DNA of 64,000 nt from Vicugna pacos (GCF_048564905.1 NW_027328740.1:66406662-66470661), one strand, 5' to 3'. Shown: positions 38,571-50,135, numbered from the stretch's first letter. The notes: generated by a model from the letters alone, not told the origin. Numbers and translations: made by a program.

Positions 38571-40624
38571 CCCCCTCAGACTGCAATGGGGGCACCCTCT
38601 GTTGCTTCAGGGTGGCAATTGCCATCCCTCCAGGTGAGTCGAATACTGAGAGGCTTCCTCCATTACACAGACAGAGAGACAAATAAATAGACAGTCAGAC
38701 ACACTAGCGTCTTCCTCCATTTAGACACAGCCATCTATCCTAACCTCCTCCTCCTCCTCATCCATTATAGAGGGAGACAGAAACATACACAGACAGACAT
38801 GCACAAACACACACACACTAGCCTCCTCCTTCTCTTCCAATAGGTAGATAGGTAGATAGACAAACTAACCTCCTCCTCCAACAGACACACAAGTAAAAAG
38901 TCACACTTGGCTCCTGCTATGCCTCCACTTGATAGATAGATAGATAGTTTGATAGATAGATAGGCAGGCCAATAGAGAGACCTACTCGCCGGCTGCTCCT
39001 CCGTTAGGTAAAACGACAGACACACACGTAGACTAGCCCCTCCCATTCTTAAATATCTAGGCAGTCAGGCTGGTAGTCAGACAGACACACAATCTAGACA
39101 TGGGTGTTCTGGGGAAGGGGTTTGACGGAAGCGACTGGGGAATAGGGTGCCACTGTCGAACTAGAGGATATTCTCCCATGTCCCTAGCTGCCTTGCCTGG
39201 AGGAGGCATCCGCTCCCCCAAGTTCACCGGACTCAGACCTTTAAAGTCGCCCTGCTCCTGGGAGCGGGCGTGGTGAGGTCAGGGGAAGAGGTCGGCAGCA
39301 GAGGCGGAGACAGAGGCTGCACAGCAGCAAACGGGGATGCCTCGGCGGCTTGGTCATTTTCCTCCGAACTCCACCTCTTCTGCCCTCGGGGCGGCCTCTG
39401 CTAACCCAGGTTTCCGGGATTTAGTTCTCCTTGTCAGCCAGGTCCTGGGATGCTGGTGAGGTGACTTCAGAGGACAGGGACGTCGTGGGGAGCGGACTGC
39501 CTCTGATCAGCCGATCAGTTTGCTCCCATCTCCACAGCGGCCTGGCCTGGGGGCGGCCTCTCCTGCCCCAGGTTCACCGTATGCATGTTTCCATGTCAGC
39601 GTCCGCCCTGGAGGCAGGCGCGGTGCGATCAGGGGCTGCAGTGAGTAGTCGGGGCTGCCCCACCGAGCCCCTGTCATTGCTCAGATCTCCCCCTTGGCCG
39701 GTTCTAGGGTTGATCTCTGCTACCCTAGGTACACGAGGTGCACATCTTTGCGTTTCCCGGCTCCCGGGAGGCGGGCAGGGGTGGCCTGTGGGCGGGGCGG
39801 GGGCGGGGCTGGGGCGGGGCGGTGGCGGAAACCAAGAGGGCAGAAGCAGGAGGCATGGGCTGCCCAGGCAAGCCTGTGGGTTTCTATCCAGTGTCCCCCT
39901 CAGCCTGCAGTTGGGGCGCCCCCTGCTGCTTCAGGGTGGCAATTGCCATCCCCCCAGGTGGCACGAATACTGGGATTCTTCCTACAGTAGACACACAGAG
40001 AGACAAAGAAATAGACAGACAGACACACTAGCCTCTTCCTCCATTTAGAAACAGCCATATATCCTAACCTCCTCTTCCTCATGCATTCTATAGGTAGACA
40101 CATACATACATAGGCAGACACCCACAGACACACACATACACACACTGGCGTCCTACTTCTCCTCACTTAATTAGGTAGTGAGACACACTAATCTCCTCCT
40201 CCATTAGATAATAGATCGAGAAACGCAATAGACTCTTCCTCATCCTCCATTAGATAGATAGTGAGATGGACTGATAAACACACTAGCCTCTTTGTTCTCC
40301 TGTAGAGGGACAGACAGATAGCCAGACACTTTGGAATCCTTCTTCTTCTCCGTTAGATAATAATACAGACAGACTCACAGACACACAGACAGACATACAC
40401 ACTAGTCTTCTCCTCCCCTGAGAGTCAGAGAGATAGACACTGTAGCCTCCTTCTTCTCGATTAGATAAACGTACATATATAGATATCTGTTACAGTGACA
40501 GAGAGACAGACATACTAGCTTACTCCCCCTCCATTAGATGCACACATAGACTGATACAAATATACAGTAGAATACCCCCCTTGACTTTCCGCTTCATTGA
40601 TACACAGACCCGCACGCACACACA

Positions 40625-40667
<43 letters not shown>

Positions 40668-40777
40668 TAGCCTCCTCCTCTTCCTCAAATTCGAAGTTAT
40701 GTAGACAGACACACTAACCTACTCCTCCAATACACAGACACATAAAAAGGCACACTAGCCTATAGGTATGCCTCCTT

Positions 40778-40842
<65 letters not shown>

Positions 40843-41814
40843 TGATAGATTGATAGATTGATAGATTGATAGATTGATAGATAGGCAGGCAGGCAGGAAG
40901 ATACAGAGACATACAAGTCTCCTCCTCCTCCGTTAGATAAACAGACGGGCACACACATAGGCTAGCCTCTCCCATCCTCCTCTAGGCAGGCAATCAGGCA
41001 GACAGTCAGACAGACAGACACACTAGCGTCGGGGTGCGGTCTGTGGACAGGGATCAGCAGCGTTGACCAGGGGCAGGAGTGCCACTGGCGAGTCATAGCG
41101 TTTTATCCCATGTCCCACCCTGCCTTGCCTGGGGGTGGCATCCGCTCCCCCAAGTTCACCGGACTCAGACATTTGAAGTCTCCCTGCTTTGGGAGCGGGC
41201 GTGCTGAGGTCAGGGGAAGAGTTCAGCGGCAGATATGGAGGCGGCAGAGTAGCTAAGGGGGATGCCTCGGCGAGTCGATCATTTTCCAACCATCTCCCCC
41301 TCTCCTGGCCTCGGGGTGTCCTCTGCTACCCCAGGTGTGCGGGATTTAATTCTCCTTGTCAGCCAGGTCCTGGGAGGCTGCTACGGTGATCTCTGGGTAC
41401 AGGGACGTTGAGGGGAGCAGACTACATCGGGTGAGCCGGTCAGGTTGCTCCCATCTCCACAAGGGCCTGGCCTGGAAACGGGCTCTCCTGCCCCGGGTTG
41501 ACAGTATCCATGTTTCCATGTCAGCCTTCGCCCCGAAGGCGGGCCCGGTGTGATAAGGGGCTGCAGTGAGGAGGCGGGTCTGCCCCACCGAGCCCCTGTA
41601 TTTGCTCAGATCTCCCCCTTGGCCGGTCCTAGGGTTGGTTTCTGCTACCCTAGGTACTCGAGGTGCACATCTCTGTGTTTTCCGGCTCCCGTGAAGCGGG
41701 TGTGGGGTGGGGCGCGGCGGGGGTCGGGCTGGGGCTTGGCGCGCGCAGCTATAGAAAGAGCAGAAGCGGCAGGCACGGGCTGCCCTGGCAAGCCTGTGGG
41801 TTCCCATCCATTGT
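38571..41814 (+). repeat. Array 1 unit 13 (3244 bp), long GC-box form
   Basis: Alleles: uninterrupted CA 39, GATA block 64, five ATTGATAG, three GCAG, T-haplotype. Domain A carries 22 extra G-rich bases (about 39807-39828), a form otherwise seen only in array 2, and an A at 39160 where other units have G. It is the last complete unit before the gap. Confidence 0.95.
39789..39828 (+). promoter_or_regulatory. Extended GC-box / G-quadruplex cluster, long form
   Basis: Six consecutive G tracts of 3-5 bases with one- or two-base loops contain several GGGGCGGGGC-type Sp1/KLF boxes and a strong predicted G-quadruplex. The A domains of array 2 have nearly the same long form as reverse complement (for example about 43440-43484). 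The other complete array 1 units have the contracted form. Confidence 0.55.
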
Positions 41815-42610
41815 CCCCCTCAGACTGCAATGGGGGCACCCTCTGTTGCTTCAGGGTGGCAATTGCCATCCCTCCAGGTGAGTCGAATACTGAGAGGCTT
41901 CCTCCATTACACAGACAGAGAGACAAATAAATAGACAGTCAGACACACTAGCGTCTTCCTCCATTTAGACACAGCCATCTATCCTAACCTCCTCCTCCTC
42001 CTCATCCATTATAGAGGGAGACAGAAACATACACAGACAGACATGCACAAACACACACACACTAGCCTCCTCCTTCTCTTCCAATAGGTAGATAGGTAGA
42101 TAGACAAACTAACCTCCTCCTCCAACAGACACACAAGTAAAAAGTCACACTTGGCTCCTGCTATGCCTCCACTTGATAGATAGATAGATAGTTTGATAGA
42201 TAGATAGGCAGGCCAATAGAGAGACCTACTCGCCGGCTGCTCCTCCGTTAGGTAAAACGACAGACACACACGTAGACTAGCCCCTCCCATTCTTAAATAT
42301 CTAGGCAGTCAGGCTGGTAGTCAGACAGACACACAATCTAGACATGGGTGTTCTGGGGAAGGGGTTTGACGGAAGCGACTGGGGAATAGGGTGCCACTGT
42401 CGAGCTAGAGGATATTCTCCCATGTCCCTAGCTGCCTTGCCTGGAGGAGGCATCCGCTCCCCCAAGTTCACCGGACTCAGACCTTTAAAGTCGCCCTGCT
42501 CCTGGGAGCGGGCGTGGTGAGGTCAGGGGAAGAGGTCGGCAGCAGAGGCGGAGACAGAGGCTGCACAGCAGCAAACGGGGATGCCTCGGCGGCTTGGTCA
42601 TTTTCCTCCG
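41815..42610 (+). repeat. Array 1 unit 14, partial (796 bp), cut by gap
   Basis: Matches units 1-13 from offset 1 to 796 (B tail, short spacer, first third of A), then the sequence stops at the N run. No diagnostic microsatellite of the long spacer is reached. Confidence 0.95.
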
Positions 42611-43110
42611 NNNNNNNNNNNNNNNNNNNNNNNNNNNNNNNNNNNNNNNNNNNNNNNNNNNNNNNNNNNNNNNNNNNNNNNNNNNNNNNNNNNNNNNNNN
42701 NNNNNNNNNNNNNNNNNNNNNNNNNNNNNNNNNNNNNNNNNNNNNNNNNNNNNNNNNNNNNNNNNNNNNNNNNNNNNNNNNNNNNNNNNNNNNNNNNNNN
42801 NNNNNNNNNNNNNNNNNNNNNNNNNNNNNNNNNNNNNNNNNNNNNNNNNNNNNNNNNNNNNNNNNNNNNNNNNNNNNNNNNNNNNNNNNNNNNNNNNNNN
42901 NNNNNNNNNNNNNNNNNNNNNNNNNNNNNNNNNNNNNNNNNNNNNNNNNNNNNNNNNNNNNNNNNNNNNNNNNNNNNNNNNNNNNNNNNNNNNNNNNNNN
43001 NNNNNNNNNNNNNNNNNNNNNNNNNNNNNNNNNNNNNNNNNNNNNNNNNNNNNNNNNNNNNNNNNNNNNNNNNNNNNNNNNNNNNNNNNNNNNNNNNNNN
43101 NNNNNNNNNN
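42611..43110. other. Assembly gap, 500 N
   Basis: Exactly 500 unknown bases. The round length suggests a placeholder of unknown true size, as scaffolding programs insert. Left flank is forward array 1 at unit offset 796; right flank is array 2 in reverse orientation at a place equivalent to array 1 offset about 1567. Any translated frame through it is meaningless. Confidence 0.97.
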
Positions 43111-43339
43111 AAGTAGGACGCCAGTGTGTGCATGTGTGTGTCTGTGGGTGTCTGCGTATGTATGTATGTGTCTCCCTCTATAATGCATGAGGAAGAGGAG
43201 GTTAGGATATATGGCTGTTTCTAAATGGAGGAAGAGGCTAGTGTGTCTGTCTGTCTATTTATTTGTCTCTCTGTGTGTCTAATGGAGGAAGAATCCCAGT
43301 ATTCGTGCCACCTGGGGGGATGGCAATTGCCACCCTGAA

Positions 43340-43353
43340 GCAGCAGGGGGCGC
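43340..43353 (+). promoter_or_regulatory. CTCF-type core motif, domain A, array 2 (5 copies)
   Basis: GCAGCAGGGGGCGC on the plus strand, identical to the array 1 site but in the opposite orientation. Further copies lie at 47823-47836, 52350-52363, 56861-56874 and 61361-61374. 13 of 14 positions fit the CTCF core consensus. Binding is inference. Confidence 0.7.
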
Positions 43354-44296
43354 CCCAACTACAGGCTGAGGGGAACACTGGCTAGAAACCCACAGGCTTG
43401 CCTGGGCAGCCCATGCCTCCCACTTCTGCCCTCTCTGTTTCCGCCACCGCCCCGCCCCAGTCCCGCCCCCGCCCCGCCCACAGGCCACCCCTGCCCGCCT
43501 CCCGGGAGCCGGGAAACGCAAAGATGTGCACCTCGTGTACCTAGGGTAGCAGAGATCAACCCTAGAACCGGCCAAGGGGGAGATCTGAGCAAATACAGGG
43601 GCTCGGTGGGGCAGCCCCGACTACTCACTGCAGCCCCTGATCGCACCGCGCCTGCCTCCGGGGCGGACGCTGACATGGAAACATGCATACGGTGAACCTG
43701 GGGCAGGACAGGCCGCCCCCAGGCCAGGCCGTTGTGGAGATGGGAGCAAACTGATGGGCTGATCAGAGGCAGTCCGCTCCCCACGACGTCCCTGTCCTCT
43801 GAAGTCACCTCAGCAGCATCCCAGGACCTGGCTGACCAGGAGAACTAAATCCCGGAAACCTGGGTTAGCAGAGGCCGCCCCGAGGGCAGACGAGGTGGAG
43901 TTGGGAGGAAAATGACCAAGCCGCCGAGGCATCCCCGTTTGCTGCTGGGCCGCCTCCACCTCTGCTGCCGACCTCTTCCCCTGAGCTCACCACGCCCGCT
44001 CCCAGCAGCAGGGAGACTTCAAAGGTTTGAGTCCGGTGAACTTGGGGGAGCGGATGCCAACCCCAGGCAAGGCAGCTAGGGACATGGAAAAATATCCTCT
44101 GGCTCGCCAGTGGCACCCTATTCCCCGGTCGCCGCCGTCCGACCCCTTCCCCATACCGCATATCTCTACTTTGTCTGTCTGTCTGACTACCTGCCTGAAT
44201 GCCTATATATTCGAGAATGGAAGAGGCTAGTCTACGTGTCTGTCTCTCGTTTTACCTAACGGAGGAGGAGCCGACGAGTATGTTTCTCTATTTGCC

Positions 44297-44297
<1 letters not shown>

Positions 44298-44350
<53 letters not shown>

Positions 44351-44360
44351 TCTATCTATC
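44298..44360 (+). repeat. (TCTG)n(TCTA)n compound microsatellite in the A-C short spacer
   Basis: Plus-strand TCTG run followed by TCTA run, the complement of GATA/GACA. Equivalent tracts start near 48781, 53308, 57819 and 62321 and differ in length. The matching short spacer of array 1 has only a short GATA run and no CAGA run, so this tract grew, or was lost, after the arrays split. Confidence 0.9.
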
Positions 44361-44476
44361 CAACTAGTGGAGGCATAGCCGAAGCCACGTGTGACTTTTT
44401 ACTTGTGTGACTGTTGGAGGAGGAGGTTAGTTTGTATATCAACCTATCTACCTATTGGAGGAAGAGAAGGAGGCTA

Positions 44477-44527
<51 letters not shown>

Positions 44528-44562
44528 TATGTATTTGTCTCTCTGTCTTTCTAATGGAGGAT

Positions 44563-45438
44563 GGCTCTCAGTATTTGACTCACCTGGAGGGATGGCAATT
44601 GCCACCCTGTAGCAGCAGAGGGCGGCCCCATTGCAGGCTGAGGGGGACACTGGATGGAAATCCACAGGCTTGCCTGGGCCGCCCGTGCCTCCCGCTTCCG
44701 CCCTCTCTATAGCCGCCCGCGCCAAGCCCCAGCCTGACACCCGCCGCGCCCCACTGCACACCCGCCTCACGGGAGCCGGAAAACACAGAGATGTGCACCT
44801 CGAGTACCTAGGGTAGCAGAGATCAACCCTAGAACCATCCAACGGGGAGACCTGAGCAAATACAGGGGCTCGGTGGGGCAGCCCCGACTACTCACTGCAG
44901 CCCCTGATCCACACCGCGCCTGCCTCCGGGGCGGACGCTGACATGGAAACATGCATACGGTGAACCTGGGGCAGGAGAGGCCGCCCCCAGGCCAGGCCGA
45001 TGTGGAGATGGGAGCAAACTGATCGGTTGATCAGAGGCAGTCCGCTCCCCACGACGTCCCTGTCCTCTGAAGTCACCTCACCATCATCCCAGGACCTGGC
45101 TGACTAGGAGACTTATATCCCGGAAACCTGGGGGTAGCAGAGGCCGCCCTGAGGCCTGGAGAGGGCGAGATGGGAGGAAAATGACCAAGCCGCCGAGGCA
45201 TCCCCGTTTGCTGCTATGCCGCCTCCGCCTCTGCTGCCGACCTCTTCCCCTGACCTCACCACGCCCGCTCCCAGGAGCAGGGTGACTTTAAAGGTTTGAG
45301 TCCGGTGAACTTGGGGGAGCGGATGCCACCTCCAGGCAAGGCAGCTAGGGACATGGGAGAATATCCTCTAGCTCGACAGTGGCGCCCTATTCCCCAGTCG
45401 CTTCCGTCAAACCCCTTCCCCAGAACACCCATGTCTAG
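44563..45438 (-). repeat. Hybrid subunit domain C (A-like 5' part, B-like 3' part)
   Basis: Read on the minus strand, the first part follows A: GATCAGTTTGCTCCCATC, the GGGGGCGGCC cassette, GTGAGTAGTCGGGGCTGCCC, GGTTCTAGGGTTGATCTC. The rest follows B: GGTACTCGAGGTGCACATC, TCTGTGTTTTCCGGCTCCC, the GGGCTGGGGCTTGGCGCG block and CTCCAGGTGAGTC. The last A-type diagnostic base is at about 44821 and the first B-type one at 44803, so the switch lies in about 17 bp shared by A and B. The same hybrid is in all five array 2 units. Private substitutions show it is not brand new. Confidence 0.85.
44612..44625 (+). promoter_or_regulatory. CTCF-type core motif, domain C, array 2 (5 copies)
   Basis: GCAGCAGAGGGCGG on plus also fits the CTCF core CCASYAGRKGGCRS at 13 of 14 positions. 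Further copies lie at 49095-49108, 53644-53657, 58154-58167 and 62649-62662. It lies in the B-like part of C, yet is intact where B itself is decayed. Array 2 therefore has two good sites per 4.5 kb unit. Confidence 0.65.
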
Positions 45439-47077
45439 ATTGTGTGTCGGTCTGACTACCAGCCTGCCTGCCTATATATTTGAGAATGGGAGGGGCTAGT
45501 CTACGTGTGTGACTGTCGTTTTACCTAACGGAGGAGCAGCCGACGAGTAGGTCTCTCTATTTGCCTGCCTAACTATCTATCTATCTATCTATCTGTCTAT
45601 CTATCTATCTATCTGTTTCTATCTATCTATCAAGTGGAGTCATAGCAGGAGCCAAGTGTGACTTTTTACTTGTGTGTCTGTTGGAGGAGGAGGTTAGTTT
45701 GTCTATCTACCTATCTACCTATTGGAAGAGAAGGAGGAGGCGTGTGTGTGTGTGTTTGTGCATGTCTGTCTGTCTATGTTTCTGTCTCCCTCTATAATGG
45801 ATGAGGAGGAGGAGGTTAGGATAGATGGCTGTGTCTAAATGGAGGAAGACGCAAGCGTGTCTGACTGTCTATTTATTTGTCTCTCTGTCTGTCTAATGGA
45901 GGAAGCCTCTCAGTATTCGACTCACCTGGAAGGATGTCAATTGCCACCCTGAAGCAACAGAGGGTGCCCCCATTGCAGTCTGAGGGGGACAATGGATGGG
46001 AACCCACAGGCTTGCCAGGGCAGACCGTGCCTCCCGCTTCTGCTCTTTCTATAGCCGCCCGCGCCAAGCCCCAGCCCGGCACCCGCCGCGCCCCACCGCA
46101 CACCCGCTTCACGGGAGCCGGAAAACACAGAGATGTGCACCTCGAGTACCTAGGTAGGGTAGCCGAAACCAACCCTAGGACCGGCCAAGGGGGAGATCGG
46201 AGCAAATACAGGGGCTCGGTGGGGCAGACCCGCCTCCTCACTGCAGCCCCTAATCACACCGGGACTGCCTGCGGGGCGCAGGCTCACATGGAAACATGGA
46301 TACTGTGAACCCGGGGCAGGAGAGCCCGCCCCCCGGACAGGCCCTTGTGGAGATGGGAGCAAACTGATCGGCTCACCCGATGTAGTCCGCTCCCCTCAAC
46401 GTGCCTGTACCCAGAGATCACCTCAGCTGCCTCCCAGGACCTGGCAGACAGGGAGAATTAAATCCCGCACACCTGGTGTAGCAGAGGCCACCCCGAGGCC
46501 AGGAGAGGGGGAGATGGTAGGAAAATGACCGACTCGCCGATGCATCCCCCTTAGCTGCTGAGCCGCCTCCATATCTGCCGATGACCTCTTCCCCTAGCCT
46601 TCCCATGCCTGCTCCCAGGAGCAGGCTAAGTTCAAAGGCTTGAGCCCAACGAATTTGGGGGAGCGGAGGCCGCCCTCAGGCAAGGCAGCTAGGGACAGGG
46701 GATATAATCCTATTACTCGCCAGTGGCACAACTCTCCCTGGACAACGCTTCTTAACCCGGTCCACAGAACGCACCCCACCTCTAGTGTGTCAGTCTGTCT
46801 GACTGCCTGCTTGACTGCCTGCCTATTGGAGGATGGGAGAGGCAAGCCTTTGTGTGTGCCCGTCTGTTTATCTAACGGAGGAGGAGGAGACTAGTATGTC
46901 TCTCTGCCTGCCTATCTAACTCTCTATCTATAGATCTATTTATCTACCTAACTATCTATCTATCTAAAGGAGGCAAACCTGTAGGCTAGTGTGCCGTTTT
47001 ATTTGTCTGTGTATTGGAGGATTAGGTTAGTGTGTCTATCTACATAAATACCAATTTGAAGAACAGGAGGATGCTAC

Positions 47078-47082
<5 letters not shown>

Positions 47083-47129
<47 letters not shown>
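47083..47129 (+). repeat. (TG)n microsatellite in the long spacer, array 2
   Basis: Reverse-complement counterpart of the array 1 CA tract at the same relative place, followed by GAGTGCGGGTCTGTGTATCA. Equivalent tracts lie near 51604, 56115 and 60625, with different lengths. It confirms that this is the long spacer of the trimer. Confidence 0.9.
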
Positions 47130-47131
<2 letters not shown>

Positions 47132-47593
47132 TGCGGGTCTGTGTATCAATGTACCTGAAAGTAAAGTGGGGGGATTCTACTGTATCTGTCTCTCAGTCAA
47201 TGTGTGCATCTAACGGGAGGAGGAGTAAGCTAGTATGTCTGTCTCTCTGTCTATGTATCACATATGTATATATGTACGTTTATCTAGTCGAGAAGAAGGA
47301 GGCTACAGTGTCTATCTGTCTGTCGGTCAGAGGAAGAGAAGACTAGTGTGTATGTCGGTCTGTGGGTCTATGATTGTGTCTGTATTATTATCTAATGGAG
47401 AAGAAGACGGATTCCAAAGTGTCTGGCAATCAGTCTGTCTCTCTACAGGAGAACATAGAGGCTAGTGTGTGTATCAGTCAATCTCAGTGACTATCTATCT
47501 AAAGGAGGAGGAGGAAGAGTCTATTACGTTTCTCTATCTATTATCTAATGGAGGAGGAGATTAGTGTGTCTCACTACCTAATTAATTGAGGAG

Positions 47594-48779
47594 AAGTAGG
47601 ACGCCAGTGTGTGCATGTGTGTGTCTGTGGGTGTCTGCGTATGTATGTATGTGTCTCCCTCTATAATGCATGAGGAAGAGGAGGTTAGGATATATGGCTG
47701 TTTCTAAATGGAGGAAGAGGCTAGTGTGTCTGTCTGTCTATTTATTTGTCTCTCTGTGTGTCTAATGGAGGAAGAATCCCAGTATTCGTGCCACCTGGGG
47801 GGATGGCAATTGCCACCCTGAAGCAGCAGGGGGCGCCCCAACTACAGGCTGAGGGGAACACTGGCTAGAAACCCACAGGCTTGCCTGGGCAGCCCATGCC
47901 TCCCACTTCTGCCCTCTCTGTTTCCGCCACCGCCCCGCCCCAGTCCCGCCCCCGCCCCGCCCACAGGCCACCCCTGCCCGCCTCCCGGGAGCCGGGAAAC
48001 GCAAAGATGTGCACCTCGTGTACCTAGGGTAGCAGAGATCAACCCTAGAACCGGCCAAGGGGGAGATCTGAGCAAATACAGGGGCTCGGTGGGGCAGCCC
48101 CGACTACTCACTGCAGCCCCTGATCGCACCGCGCCTGCCTCCGGGGCGGACGCTGACATGGAAACATGCATACGGTGAACCTGGGGCAGGACAGGCCGCC
48201 CCCAGGCCAGGCCGTTGTGGAGATGGGAGCAAACTGATGGGCTGATCAGAGGCAGTCCGCTCCCCACGACGTCCCTGTCCTCTGAAGTCACCTCAGCAGC
48301 ATCCCAGGACCTGGCTGACCAGGAGAACTAAATCCCGGAAACCTGGGTTAGCAGAGGCCGCCCCGAGGGCAGACGAGGTGGAGTTGGGAGGAAAATGACC
48401 AAGCCGCCGAGGCATCCCCGTTTGCTGCTGTGCCGCCTCCACCTCTGCTGCCGACCTCTTCCCCTGAGCTCACCACGCCCGCTCCCAGCAGCAGGGAGAC
48501 TTCAAAGGTTTGAGTCCGGTGAACTTGGGGGAGCGGATGCCAACCCCAGGCAAGGCAGCTAGGGACATGGAAAAATATCCTCTGGCTCGCCAGTGGCACC
48601 CTATTCCCCGGTCGCCGCCGTCCGACCCCTTCCCCATACCGCATATCTCTACTTTGTCTGTCTGTCTGACTACCTGCCTGAATGCCTATATATTCGAGAA
48701 TGGAAGAGGCTAGTCTACGTGTCTGTCTCTCGTTTTACCTAACGGAGGAGGAGCCGACGAGTATGTTTCTCTATTTGCC

Positions 48780-48833
<54 letters not shown>

Positions 48834-48959
48834 TCTATCTATCCAACTAGTGGAGGCATAGCCGAAGCCACGTGTGACTTTTTACTTGTGTGACTGTTGG
48901 AGGAGGAGGTTAGTTTGTATATCAACCTATCTACCTATTGGAGGAAGAGAAGGAGGCTA

Positions 48960-49010
<51 letters not shown>

Positions 49011-50078
49011 TATGTATTTGTCTCTCTGTCTTTCTAATGGAGGATGGCTCTCAGTATTTGACTCACCTGGAGGGATGGCAATTGCCACCCTGTAGCAGCA
49101 GAGGGCGGCCCCATTGCAGGCTGAGGGGGACACTGGATGGAAATCCACAGGCTTGCCTGGGCCGCCCGTGCCTCCCGCTTCCGCCCTCTCTATAGCCGCC
49201 CGCGCCAAGCCCCAGCCTGACACCCGCCGCGCCCCACTGCACACCCGCCTCACGGGAGCCGGAAAACACAGAGATGTGCACCTCGAGTACCTAGGGTAGC
49301 AGAGATCAACCCTAGAACCATCCAACGGGGAGACCTGAGCAAATACAGGGGCTCGGTGGGGCAGCCCCGACTACTCACTGCAGCCCCTGATCCACACCGC
49401 GCCTGCCTCCGGGGCGGACGCTGACATGGAAACATGCATACGGTGAACCTGGGGCAGGAGAGGCCGCCCCCAGGCCAGGCCGATGTGGAGATGGGAGCAA
49501 ACTGATCGGTTGATCAGAGGCAGTCCGCTCCCCACGACGTCCCTGTCCTCTGAAGTCACCTCACCATCATCCCAGGACCTGGCTGACTAGGAGACTTATA
49601 TCCCGGAAACCTGGGGGTAGCAGAGGCCGCCCTGAGGCCTGGAGAGGGCGAGATGGGAGGAAAATGACCAAGCCGCCGAGGCATCCCCGTTTGCTGCTAT
49701 GCCGCCTCCGCCTCTGCTGCCGACCTCTTCCCCTGACCTCACCACGCCCGCTCCCAGGAGCAGGGTGACTTTAAAGGTTTGAGTCCGGTGAACTTGGGGG
49801 AGCGGATGCCACCTCCAGGCAAGGCAGCTAGGGACATGGGAGAATATCCTCTAGCTCGACAGTGGCGCCCTATTCCCCAGTCGCTTCCGTCAAACCCCTT
49901 CCCCAGAACACCCATGTCTAGATTGTGTGTCGGTCTGACTACCAGCCTGCCTGCCTATATATTTGAGAATGGGAGGGGCTAGTCTACGTGTGTGACTGTC
50001 GTTTTACCTAACGGAGGAGCAGCCGACGAGTAGGTCTCTCTATTTGCCTGCCTAACTATCTATCTATCTATCTATCTG

Positions 50079-50135
<57 letters not shown>

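Larger units (their letters stand above)
1..42610 (+). repeat. Macrosatellite array 1: about 13.2 dimeric units of 3.2 kb, head to tail
   Basis: The text starting at base 1 (CCCCCTCAGACTGCAATG) recurs at 3215, 6423, 9623, 12823, 16067, 19275, 22491, 25695, 28891, 32113, 35321, 38571 and 41815, always in the same orientation. Unit lengths are 3196 to 3250 bp. Every unit reads domain A, long spacer, domain B, short spacer; A and B are clearly related but visibly diverged. Outside four microsatellite features I found only two indels (unit 4 and unit 13) and a few substitutions among 13 units, so the array was homogenised recently. No interspersed repeat interrupts it. The array begins before the window and stops at the N gap. 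Open frames recur in each unit but are judged non-coding. Confidence 0.98.
43111..47593 (-). repeat. Array 2 unit 1 (4483 bp)
   Basis: Left end is the contig edge at the gap, inside the long spacer close to A. Domains in plus coordinates: A about 43290-44166, short spacer to about 44560, C about 44563-45438, short spacer to about 45905, B about 45903-46784, long spacer onward. It carries G at 43948, a variable site in domain A. Confidence 0.95.

Noticed and set aside
1-42610. D4Z4-type array (3.3 kb unit with a DUX4 gene)
   Set aside because: Unit size is similar, but no double-homeobox reading frame or homeodomain motif is present in either orientation.
42477-43190. Open frames of about 200 codons around 42.5-43.2 kb
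   Set aside because: They are mostly unknown residues made by reading through the 500-N gap.
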